Shown one piece after another: positions 1 through 7,656 of a stretch of DNA of 8,044 nt (positions within the stretch are counted from its first letter, which is position 1; each line of letters starts with the position of its first letter). The position numbers and the translations under genes are program-made. The notes under the pieces were generated by a model that ran no database searches, was not told the origin of the DNA, and saw nothing but the letters and a program-made list of their open reading frames with translations. Source of the DNA: Thermoanaerobaculia bacterium (lineage in GTDB: Bacteria > Acidobacteriota > Thermoanaerobaculia > UBA5066); assembly GCA_017999215.1 (NCBI GenBank), contig JAGOBQ010000172.1:1-8044 (forward strand), written 5' to 3'.

Positions 1-50
1 CGACGAGCCGATCGGAAGGGCCGGCGTGCCGTCCAAGGCCTGGCTGGCTG

Positions 51-1412
51 ATGTGCCTCTCGGACGCGACAATGCGGGGACTGATGACCAGAACGGATGG
101 ACGTATCGGACGGGCACTGGCCCTGCTGGCCTTCCTCGCCCTCGCCGCGCTTGGCCATCACAGGTGGGGCACTGTCGACGCGATCCAGCGACTCGCGGTC
201 ACGAACGCCGTGCTGACGAGGGGAAGCGTGGTCACGCCCGAGTACGGGCCAGTGAAGTACGGGCCTCTTCAGCCTTTCCTGATGCTGCCCACGTACGCGC
301 TCGGCTACGGCGTCGGCGAGCTGACTCGGGCACCGGAGCCCGGTCGCGTGGGCTACCGAGTCACTGCTTTCCTATTCACTCCCGTGCTCGTCAGCCTGCT
401 GGTCTACCTCTGGTACGGCTTCGCGCGACGCTGGGGCCAGGATCGGGCGCGCGCGGCGGTCGGAGCCTGGACGCTTCTCTGGTGCACACTGGTGCTTCCG
501 TATTCACGCCTCCTCTTCTCGGAAGGGCTGTCAGCCACCATGCTTCTCGCGGGCGTCGCCTGCCTGTTCGTCCCGCGAGACGAAGATCGGCATCCTGTCG
601 GATTCTTCTTCCTCGCGCTGGCATCACTGCACTACGTGGTCTTCGTCCCGGTTCTCCTCGTCGCGTGCGCGGCGCTGCCGTTCTACGAAATGGGGCGAGG
701 TCGGCCCGGTGAAGCGCGCAGGGCGATCCTCTGGGGAGCGGCCGCGATCCTGTTCGCGCTCGTCGGCTGGGGTGCCTACAACGTCGCGCGCTACGGTACG
801 CCGCTGCGCTTCGGGTACGCCGGCGAATCGTTTTCTACCCCTCTCCTCGAAGGGCTCTACGGCCTTCTCGCGTCGCCGGGGCGCGGGCTCCTGTACTACT
901 CGCTCCCCACGGCCGTCGCCGTCGTCCTGGCCGTCCGTGGTGTCGCGACCTGGCGCGATCCGGCAGCGGCGCGAGACGCGACGGCGCTGCTCCTCTTCGG
1001 CTCGTACCTCCTGCTCTACGCGCGCTGGGGGTCCTTCGAAGGGGGATGGTGCTGGGGGCCTCGCTTTCTGATCCCGTTCATCCCCCTGGTGCATATCGCC
1101 CTGCTCGCGCTCCTTCCGCGATTCCGGGTCGCCTTCTACTCGGTCTGCGCCGCGGGCCTCCTGGCGAATGCGTGGGAGTACTCCATCGAGTGGGGTCCCT
1201 ATGAGAAGGCGATGTTCGGGAGCGGCCTGATCGACTATCGCCGGAGCGTCTTCGAGCTGGAGTACGCTTCCGCGCTGCACGGCTTCGCGGGCTCGACCTC
1301 GATCGAGCGCCTCCTCCAGTTCGCAGGGATCGCGTTCCTGAGCTCCTTCCTCGTCGCGCGAGTCGTTCGCCGCCACATTGCTGCGGAAGAGTCCGGCGAG
1401 GCACCCGGTTGA
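51..1412 (+). CDS. Multi-pass membrane protein, GT39-like (lipid-linked sugar glycosyltransferase type)
   Basis: A hydrophobic protein of up to 453 residues with roughly ten membrane segments; the first is at about residues 21-36 and others lie near 105-124, 137-150, 184-208, 225-243, 282-296, 311-323, 337-355, 359-373 and 421-437. Three segments are typical of bacterial GT39/ArnT-like membrane proteins: KYGPLQPFLMLP after the first membrane segment (residues 69-80), GLYGLLASPGRGLLYYSLP (268-286) and GGWCWGPRFLIPFIP (331-345). Members of this family move sugars from polyprenyl-phosphate donors on the outer face of the inner membrane; the acceptor cannot be read here. The start is uncertain. 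The frame is open to the window edge, and ATG codons lie at 51, 72 and 84. Position 84 has a G-rich stretch just upstream and leaves a short basic N-terminus before the first membrane helix. ATG 51 overlaps a TGA (49-51) of another frame open from base 1, possibly the tail of an upstream gene. The specific enzyme is unknown. Confidence 0.8.
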   Translation: MCLSDATMRGLMTRTDGRIGRALALLAFLALAALGHHRWGTVDAIQRLAVTNAVLTRGSVVTPEYGPVKYGPLQPFLMLPTYALGYGVGELTRAPEPGRVGYRVTAFLFTPVLVSLLVYLWYGFARRWGQDRARAAVGAWTLLWCTLVLPYSRLLFSEGLSATMLLAGVACLFVPRDEDRHPVGFFFLALASLHYVVFVPVLLVACAALPFYEMGRGRPGEARRAILWGAAAILFALVGWGAYNVARYGTPLRFGYAGESFSTPLLEGLYGLLASPGRGLLYYSLPTAVAVVLAVRGVATWRDPAAARDATALLLFGSYLLLYARWGSFEGGWCWGPRFLIPFIPLVHIALLALLPRFRVAFYSVCAAGLLANAWEYSIEWGPYEKAMFGSGLIDYRRSVFELEYASALHGFAGSTSIERLLQFAGIAFLSSFLVARVVRRHIAAEESGEAPG

Positions 1413-1452
1413 GGGCGTGTGAGCGAGTACTGGCGCGTTGAGCCGCCGTTCC

Positions 1453-1482
1453 ACCCCACCGAGGGGTCAGATCTACCATCTG
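1453..1482. repeat. GGGGTCAG-type motif with two small stem-loops
   Basis: Two adjacent short hairpins are visible. ACCCC (1453-1457) pairs with GGGGT (1463-1467) around a 5-base loop. CAGAT (1468-1472) pairs with ATCTG (1478-1482) around another 5-base loop. The GGGGTCAGATCT stretch resembles GGGGTCAG/GGGGACAG motifs often found beside REP-associated Y1 transposase genes, but no transposase is present here. That assignment rests on general resemblance only. The segment is less GC-rich than its surroundings, which may mean it has a separate origin. Confidence 0.3.
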
Positions 1483-1491
1483 CACTCTACG

Positions 1492-1510
1492 GGCCGCCCG
1501 CAGGGCGGCC
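1492..1510. repeat. Perfect 8-bp stem-loop downstream of the membrane-protein gene
   Basis: GGCCGCCC (1492-1499) and GGGCGGCC (1503-1510) are perfectly complementary around a GCA loop. The hairpin lies 79 bases after the stop codon at 1412. It could stop or protect the 3' end of that transcript, but no T-run follows on either strand, so it is not a standard intrinsic terminator. It may instead belong with the larger palindromic element that starts 20 bases further on. Confidence 0.5.
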
Positions 1511-1530
1511 GCAGACGTCGAAGCTGCCGC

Positions 1531-1735
1531 GGCGCGGGGGAGGGGTGCGCCCCGCGAGGCGACCGTTCGAGCACGCGCGGGGCCCCGCACGGCCCCGCGA
1601 GCAGGCCGCCGGGTCAGGCCCGCGCGCTGTTTGAGCGAAGCGAGTTCGCGCGGGCCCCGGCGGCCCGCGCAGCGGGGCCGATGCGGGTCGCGCGCGCGCA
1701 GAGGGCGCCGGCGGGACGCACCCCTCCCCCGCGCC
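1531..1735. repeat. 205-base nested inverted-repeat element (long imperfect palindrome)
   Basis: The outer arms, 1531-1549 and 1717-1735, are perfect 19-base inverted repeats. Successive inner arms also pair in nested order: 1551-1555 with 1711-1715, 1559-1564 with 1686-1691, 1591-1598 with 1672-1679, 1604-1612 with 1657-1665, and 1617-1626 with 1647-1656. That is about 57 base pairs in one long rod. The terminal loop (1627-1646) ends in a perfect 16-base mirror repeat, TTGAGCGAAGCGAGTT, which contains AGCGA twice in tandem and the compact mini-hairpin GCGAAGC. A 12-base palindrome (1577-1588) lies in one internal loop. There is no credible ORF and no obvious target-site duplication beside the arms. 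The inner stems are short and GC-rich, so some may be chance, but a perfect 19-bp outer stem is not. It may be a structured RNA, a MITE-like element or a REP-like palindrome; the sequence alone does not decide. Confidence 0.7.
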
Positions 1736-1765
1736 CCTGGATCATGGACGAGCGCTTCGCCCCCC

Positions 1766-1798
1766 AACGGAAACGGCCCGGCGTCTTCGTCGGGCCGT
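1766..1798 (-). terminator. Probable intrinsic terminator of the ccm operon
   Basis: ACGGCCCG (1773-1780) pairs with CGGGCCGT (1791-1798). Three more pairs inside (one of them G-T) close on a TCTT loop, giving an 11-bp stem. On the minus strand the stem is followed by TTTCCGTT (1773 down to 1766), a moderately T-rich tail. The stem starts 65 bases downstream of the ccmF stop, so it most likely ends the ccm transcript. The other strand has a weaker tail, so two-way termination is possible but less supported. Confidence 0.6.
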
Positions 1799-1863
1799 CT
1801 TCAGGCTGGCGGAGGGCCCTTGTCGGGGATCCCCCTGGGTTTCTCTTTCCCTCTCCCCCCGGT

Positions 1864-4226
<2,363 letters not shown>

Positions 4227-4227
<1 letters not shown>

Positions 4228-4634
4228 CAGGACTTCACCGAGACCTTCGCGCCGTAGTGCTTCTCCGTCTCCTCGCCCTGGTACTTCGAGGGGCACTTCA
4301 CGAGGAGCTTCTCGGCATGGAACGCCTCGCCCTGGTACTTCCCGATCGCGACGATGGAGACGGCCTCCTCGAAGTTCGCCGGCTTGACGTCGCGGTAGGT
4401 GACCGGGAGGACCTTCTTCGACTCGAGGTCGACGAGGTTGAACCGGAGCGTCTGCGTCGTCGTGTCGTACTTCGAGGAGCCCTTCTCGAGGCCGCCCATG
4501 ACCTGGCAGACGCGCGGCGAGGTCAGCGCCTCGTCGAACGTGACGTAGGGCGTCATGGAGGAGGAGAAGGTCGTCAGCCCGAGGAGGAGGAACGCGACGA
4601 TGAGGCCGGCACCGGCCCAGTAGGCTTTCTTCAC
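4227..4634 (-). CDS. ccmE: Heme chaperone CcmE, variant CXXXY type
   Basis: A 135-residue CcmE, the membrane-anchored periplasmic protein that holds heme covalently between CcmC and CcmF. An N-terminal signal-anchor (about 4-22) is followed by a small beta-rich domain consistent with the CcmE OB-fold. Classical CcmE binds heme through a histidine (H130 in E. coli, in an HxxxY context). Here the aligned site reads KCPSKY, a CXXXY motif with C114 and Y118. This is the variant known from archaea and some sulfate-reducing bacteria, where cysteine carries the heme and CcmH is absent. A second cysteine (C43) lies in the globular part. The start is GTG 4634-4632, overlapping the ccmD stop as GTGA; the ccmF start overlaps its own stop. 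The nearest histidines, H106 and H126, are off-register with the classical site. Confidence 0.95.
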
Positions 4635-4792
4635 GACGGGTCCTCCGGGGCCTGCCGCGCGATCGCGGCGCGGACCTTTCGGTCGAGGTGGACGAGGTAG
4701 GCGAGGAGCCCCGCCCAGATGATGATGTTCACGGCGGCGACGTAGAAGAGAGCGCCGTGCGAGACGGCGGCCGTCGGGGCGTCGGGAGTCAT
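4631..4792 (-). CDS. ccmD: Heme exporter small subunit CcmD
   Basis: A 53-residue protein with one membrane helix (about residues 14-34) followed by a basic tail, HLDRKVRAAIARQ (35-47). This is the standard build of CcmD, which stabilises the CcmABC complex and helps release heme-loaded CcmE from CcmC. Sequence identity within the CcmD family is low, so the call rests on size, topology and position between ccmC and ccmE. Its ATG (4792-4790) overlaps the ccmC stop as ATGA, and its stop overlaps the ccmE start as GTGA, so it is likely translated by coupling. A longer open frame runs upstream through ccmC but is only a shadow of that gene. Confidence 0.85.
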   Translation of the reverse strand: MTPDAPTAAVSHGALFYVAAVNIIIWAGLLAYLVHLDRKVRAAIARQAPEDPS

Positions 4793-5472
4793 GCTTCGGT
4801 GCCTCCGGCCCTTTCCGAGAGGCGCCGGACGAGCCGGGTCGCCTTCACGTCGAGGGCGTACAACCAGGCGAAGAGCGCGGTGAACGCGATCATCGAGGAG
4901 AAGAAGACGAGCTTGATGTCGGGGGACATCTCGATCCGGCCCCGCGCGTTGATGACGGTGTCGGGGTGCAGCGAGGCGTACATCCGCGGGACGGCGAACA
5001 TCAGGAACGGCACGGAGACGAACGCGATCAGGGCGTAGGCCGCCGAGAGCGTCGCCCGGCGCTCCGGCTCCTCGATCGCCTGGCGGAGGCCCAGGTAGGC
5101 CCCGTAGACGAGGAGGAGGAGGACGATCGAGGTCTGCCTCGGGTCCCAGTTCCAGTACGAGTTCCACATCACCTTCGCGAACAGGGAGCCGGTGACGGTG
5201 GCCAGGACGCAGAAGAGGATCCCGAGCCGCGCGGCGGCCGCCGCCGCGTCGTCCCGCTCCATCTTCCGGGTCTTCAAGTAGAGGCCGGAGTGGACCGCGG
5301 CAAGGAGGAAGGCCAGGGCGGAGATCCAGGCCGTCGGGACGTGGAAGAAGACGATGCGGGAAGACTCGCCCACGAAGCTCTCCGCGGGGTGGGCATAGAG
5401 GAAGGCGGCCCAGAGGACCACCGCCATCCCGAGGCCCAGAGCGACCTTCCCGGCGGTGCCGAGAACCTGCAT
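4789..5472 (-). CDS. ccmC: Heme handling protein CcmC
   Basis: A 227-residue CcmC with six predicted membrane helices. It presents heme at the periplasmic face and joins it to CcmE. The WWD-type heme-binding segment is present as WNSYWNWDPRQTS (103-115). The two histidines expected to ligand the heme iron are both there: H44 in FFHVPTAW and H169 in SLHP. Length is near the family norm of about 220-250 residues. The ATG at 5472-5470 leaves a suitable first helix; a later in-frame ATG (residue 16) would cut into that helix. No good ribosome binding site precedes the start, but a TATCAT box lies 8 bases upstream, so the message may be leaderless. The gene is 102 bases after ccmB and overlaps ccmD by 4 bases. 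Confidence 0.96.
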   Translation of the reverse strand: MQVLGTAGKVALGLGMAVVLWAAFLYAHPAESFVGESSRIVFFHVPTAWISALAFLLAAVHSGLYLKTRKMERDDAAAAAARLGILFCVLATVTGSLFAKVMWNSYWNWDPRQTSIVLLLLVYGAYLGLRQAIEEPERRATLSAAYALIAFVSVPFLMFAVPRMYASLHPDTVINARGRIEMSPDIKLVFFSSMIAFTALFAWLYALDVKATRLVRRLSERAGGTEA

Positions 5473-5480
5473 CGGCCGGG

Positions 5481-5486
5481 ATGATA
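5481..5486 (-). promoter_or_regulatory. Candidate -10 box for ccmC (TATCAT), possibly leaderless
   Basis: On the minus strand TATCAT lies exactly 8 bases before the ccmC ATG, preceded by CCTCCCG. It matches five of six bases of the bacterial -10 consensus. At this distance transcription would begin at or next to the start codon. The same arrangement occurs before ccmA (6881-6886). No convincing -35 hexamer is visible. The assignment rests on the repeated spacing and on the absence of a ribosome binding site. Confidence 0.4.
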
Positions 5487-5527
5487 CGGGAGGGAAGGCC
5501 CATATCGGACCTTTTCGGGGTCGGATT

Positions 5528-5544
5528 CCGAACTCTCTCCGAAC
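5528..5544. repeat. Direct repeat CCGAAC-N5-CCGAAC upstream of ccmC
   Basis: Two identical 6-base copies (5528-5533 and 5539-5544) are 11 bases apart start to start, about one helical turn, in the 102-base gap between ccmB and ccmC. They lie about 42-58 bases upstream of the candidate ccmC -10 box, where a transcription activator could bind. A short hairpin (GCCCC at 5558-5562 with GGGGC at 5566-5570) follows the ccmB stop. Chance occurrence of a 6-base pair of repeats cannot be excluded. Confidence 0.3.
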
Positions 5545-5574
5545 GAGCGCTTGATTCGCCCCGGAGGGGCTCGG

Positions 5575-6252
5575 CTACTCCCGCCAGACGGCGTCGAAGA
5601 GGAGGAACGAGGCGGTCACCATCAGGCCGTCGTAGGCGAAGAGGAGGCGGACGACGTCGAGGCCGGCGGCGAGGTCGGGCTCCGTCGCGGCGATCCGGGT
5701 CCCGGTGACGGCGGCGACGAGGGGCGGGAGGAGGAGCGGGGTCGCGAGGACCGCGAAGAGGGCTCCCTTCGCCGCGGTCTTGGAGACGATCGCCGCGATG
5801 AAGGTGGAGGCCGCGGCGATGCCGACGCCGCCGAGCGCGAGGACCGCGAGGAAGAGGCCGGGAGCGGCGATCCCGAACGACATGAGCGCGAGGAAGAGCG
5901 GGACGACGACGGTCATGACGACGGCGAGGAGGGCGAGGTTCGCGAGGAGCTTCCCGAGGAAGACGGACGCGGGCGGCGCCGTGAGGCGGAGCGCGGCGGC
6001 CGTTCCGGTCTCCTCCTCGTTCACGAAGGCGCGGGAGAGGCCCGTCATCGCCGAGAAGAAGAGGACGATCCAGAGGAGGACCGAGTTGACGACGGGTCGG
6101 TCCTCGAGCGTGAGGCGCGTCGGGCCGACGGCGTAGCCGACGAGGACGAGGACCGCGAAGGCGAAGAGGAGGAGGGCGTTGAGCGCGACCCGCGTCCGCC
6201 ACTCGGTTCGGAGGTCCTTCAGGAAGACCGCCGCCGCCGCGCGGAGGATCAC
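5575..6252 (-). CDS. ccmB: Heme exporter permease CcmB
   Basis: A 225-residue hydrophobic protein with about six membrane segments (near 25-42, 58-74, 98-122, 129-156, 162-182 and 205-222). It is the membrane partner of the ATPase CcmA; CcmAB powers release of heme-loaded CcmE from CcmC. The N-terminal FLKDLRTEWRTR (10-21) and the FVNEEETGTAAALRLTAPP loop (76-94) correspond to conserved CcmB regions, the latter to the cytoplasmic loop containing a FxxDxxxGTLExLxLxP-like pattern in other members. The start is GTG 6252-6250, overlapping the ccmA stop as GTGA. A longer open frame upstream is a shadow of ccmA. The stop is TAG, whereas the other complete genes here end in TGA. Length is normal (about 220). 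Confidence 0.92.
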   Translation of the reverse strand: MILRAAAAVFLKDLRTEWRTRVALNALLLFAFAVLVLVGYAVGPTRLTLEDRPVVNSVLLWIVLFFSAMTGLSRAFVNEEETGTAAALRLTAPPASVFLGKLLANLALLAVVMTVVVPLFLALMSFGIAAPGLFLAVLALGGVGIAAASTFIAAIVSKTAAKGALFAVLATPLLLPPLVAAVTGTRIAATEPDLAAGLDVVRLLFAYDGLMVTASFLLFDAVWRE

Positions 6253-6872
6253 AGCGTCACCCGCTCGTCGGCCAGGGCGAGCTCGGCCGGGTCGTTCGTG
6301 GCGAGGACGACGCTGCCGCGGCCTCTCTGCTCGGCGACGATCGCCTCGACGGCGCGGTGCCCCGCCTCGTCGAGGTTTGACCCCGGCTCGTCGAGGAGGA
6401 GGACCGCGGGAGAGGCAAGGACCGAGTAGGCGAGCTTCAGGCGCTGCCTCTGTCCGGTGGAGAGGAAGCGCGTCCGGATCGCCCGGAGGCGCCTCGGATC
6501 GAGGCCGACGGAAGCGAGGCGCCCGTCGACCTCGTCCCGCGTCCGCGGCCGCCCCGCCACGCGGGCGAAGAACTCGAGGTTCTCGGCCGGCGTCAGCTCG
6601 CCGTAGAGGGAGAGGTCGGGGGCGCACCAGCCGATCGCGCCCTCCGCCTCGCGGACCGAGATCCGCGCTCCGGGCCGGGCGGGGTCCTCCAGCCGGACGC
6701 TCCCGGCGGAGGGGCGAAGGAGGCCGGCGAGGACCTTGACGAGCGTCGTCTTCCCCGAGCCGTTCGCGCCGGCGACGCCGAGGACCCTCCCCGGCTCCGT
6801 CGCGAAGGAGAGCGGGCCGAAGACCCGGCGCGGCCCGAAGGCGCGGGAGACGTTCTCGGCGACGAGGCGCAC
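6249..6872 (-). CDS. ccmA: Heme exporter ATP-binding protein CcmA
   Basis: A 207-residue ABC ATPase, the same length as typical CcmA. It shows Walker A GANGSGKT (35-42), the signature LSTGQ (138-142, in place of LSGGQ) and Walker B AVLLLDEP (156-163) with catalytic E162, then a D-loop SNLD (165-168). Two switch residues are unusual: the Q-loop region reads GWCAPDLSLYGELT (81-94) without the expected glutamine, and the H-loop reads ATND (191-194), with asparagine where histidine is usual. The start is taken as GTG 6872-6870 because it gives the family length and lies 8 bases after a TATCCT box. An in-frame ATG at 6986 would add 38 basic residues unlike the family and would run into the divergent gene. 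First gene of the operon; its GTGA overlap couples it to ccmB. Confidence 0.93.
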   Translation of the reverse strand: MRLVAENVSRAFGPRRVFGPLSFATEPGRVLGVAGANGSGKTTLVKVLAGLLRPSAGSVRLEDPARPGARISVREAEGAIGWCAPDLSLYGELTPAENLEFFARVAGRPRTRDEVDGRLASVGLDPRRLRAIRTRFLSTGQRQRLKLAYSVLASPAVLLLDEPGSNLDEAGHRAVEAIVAEQRGRGSVVLATNDPAELALADERVTL

Positions 6873-6880
6873 GGGCGGGG

Positions 6881-6886
6881 AGGATA
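6881..6886 (-). promoter_or_regulatory. Candidate -10 box for the ccmA operon (TATCCT), possibly leaderless
   Basis: On the minus strand TATCCT lies exactly 8 bases before the ccmA GTG, with CCCTCCCTG upstream, closely matching the ccmC arrangement. The divergent gap to the acyltransferase gene is only 40-55 bases, so both promoters must be compact or overlap. No clear -35 element is seen. This box also supports the GTG at 6872 as the ccmA start. Confidence 0.4.
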
Positions 6887-6927
6887 CAGGGAGGGCGCCG
6901 GGGGCGCGCGTCGTGGAGAATCGGAGG

Positions 6928-7656
6928 GTGCGCGCCGTCCTCCTCGGCTTCCCCCTCTTCCTCCTGATCGCCCTCTGGCGGGCCACGCTCCGGATTCGCC
7001 TCGTCGGGCGCGAGCACCGGGACGCGATCGTGCGCGCGGGGCGCCCCGTTCTCCACGCGATCTGGCACCAGCGGATGGTCGCGGGGATCTTCCGCTTCCC
7101 GTACCGCGGCTACGTCACGATGGCCTCGCGGAGCAAGGACGGCGACGTCATCGCCGGATTTCTCTTCTGGTGGGGCTTCCGGGTCGTTCGCGGCTCCTCC
7201 TCGCGCGGAGGGGGCGAGGCGCTCGCCGAGATGGTCGGGGTGCTGAAAGGGACGACGCGCGGGGCGGCGCTGACGCCCGACGGTCCGCGCGGGCCGGCGC
7301 GCCGCTGCAAGACGGGAATCCTGCGCCTCGCCGAGGCCGTGGACGCTCCGATCATGCCGGTCGGCGCGTCGTCGACGCGCCCGAGGTTCCTCCGCTCCTG
7401 GGACCGCTATCTCGTCCCGATGCCCTTCTCGCGCTGCGCGGTCGTCTTCGGCGAAGGGCTTCGGCGGGCGGAGGGGGAGAGCGACGCCGTGTTTCTCGCG
7501 CGGGTCGACGCGGCGATCGACGCGGTGACGGACGAGGCCGACCGGCTGTGCGGCGTCGTCGCCGCGCCGCGGGAGCGGGGGCCGAGGCCGGCGGAGGCGG
7601 CGACGGAGGAGAAGACGGAGGAGAGGGCGAAGGAGAAAGCGAAGGTGGAGGCGTGA
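6928..7656 (+). CDS. Lysophospholipid acyltransferase family protein (DUF374)
   Basis: A 242-residue protein of the DUF374 branch of the LPLAT superfamily, which moves acyl chains onto lipid or lipid A-type acceptors at the inner membrane. An N-terminal hydrophobic anchor (about 4-20) is followed by HAIWHQRM (43-50, the catalytic-histidine region), SRSKDGD (67-73), VVRGSSSRGG (86-95), the hallmark TPDGPRGP (116-123), and PIMPVG (141-146). The substrate cannot be told from sequence. The last 28 residues are a Lys/Glu/Ala-rich tail, likely disordered and outside the domain. The start is either GTG 6928 (used here) or GTG 6913. GGAG at 6915-6918 is a reasonable ribosome binding site for 6928. 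The 3' end overlaps the next gene by 4 bases (GTGA), so the two are probably coupled. Divergent from ccmA. Confidence 0.87.
   Translation: MRAVLLGFPLFLLIALWRATLRIRLVGREHRDAIVRAGRPVLHAIWHQRMVAGIFRFPYRGYVTMASRSKDGDVIAGFLFWWGFRVVRGSSSRGGGEALAEMVGVLKGTTRGAALTPDGPRGPARRCKTGILRLAEAVDAPIMPVGASSTRPRFLRSWDRYLVPMPFSRCAVVFGEGLRRAEGESDAVFLARVDAAIDAVTDEADRLCGVVAAPRERGPRPAEAATEEKTEERAKEKAKVEA

Larger units (their letters stand above)
1413..1863. other. 451-base non-coding gap between convergent genes
   Basis: The gap separates the end of the membrane-protein gene (plus strand) from the end of ccmF (minus strand). No frame in it gives a convincing protein: open frames exist only because the DNA is very GC-rich, and their translations are low-complexity Arg/Pro/Gly/Ala. 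From left to right it holds a GGGGTCAG motif with small hairpins (1453-1482), a perfect hairpin (1492-1510), a 205-base nested inverted repeat (1531-1735), a terminator-like stem (1773-1798) and a 20-base all-pyrimidine run (1841-1860). An intergenic gap this long is out of keeping with the compact arrangement elsewhere in the window. Confidence 0.8.

Noticed and set aside
1689..1699. Alternating CG run of 11 bases, possible Z-DNA
   Set aside because: Too short in such GC-rich DNA to claim separately; noted only as part of the palindromic element.
1531..1735. CRISPR array or toxin-antitoxin interpretation of the palindromic region
   Set aside because: There are no regularly spaced direct repeats or spacers and no small plausible ORF pair; the structure is one nested inverted repeat.
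1841..1860. 20-base all-pyrimidine run just after the ccmF stop, possible triplex or pause site
   Set aside because: It is not a mirror repeat and is not placed after a stem in a way that makes a terminator; no support beyond composition.
4631..6202. A 523-residue minus-strand open frame that could look like one large gene
   Set aside because: Only its last 53 residues are real (ccmD). The rest is Arg/Pro-rich out-of-frame reading across ccmC and ccmB.
5575..7068. A 497-residue minus-strand open frame that could look like a CcmA-CcmB fusion
   Set aside because: Only the last 225 residues are CcmB. The upstream part is out-of-frame ccmA, and the true ccmA overlaps by GTGA in another frame.
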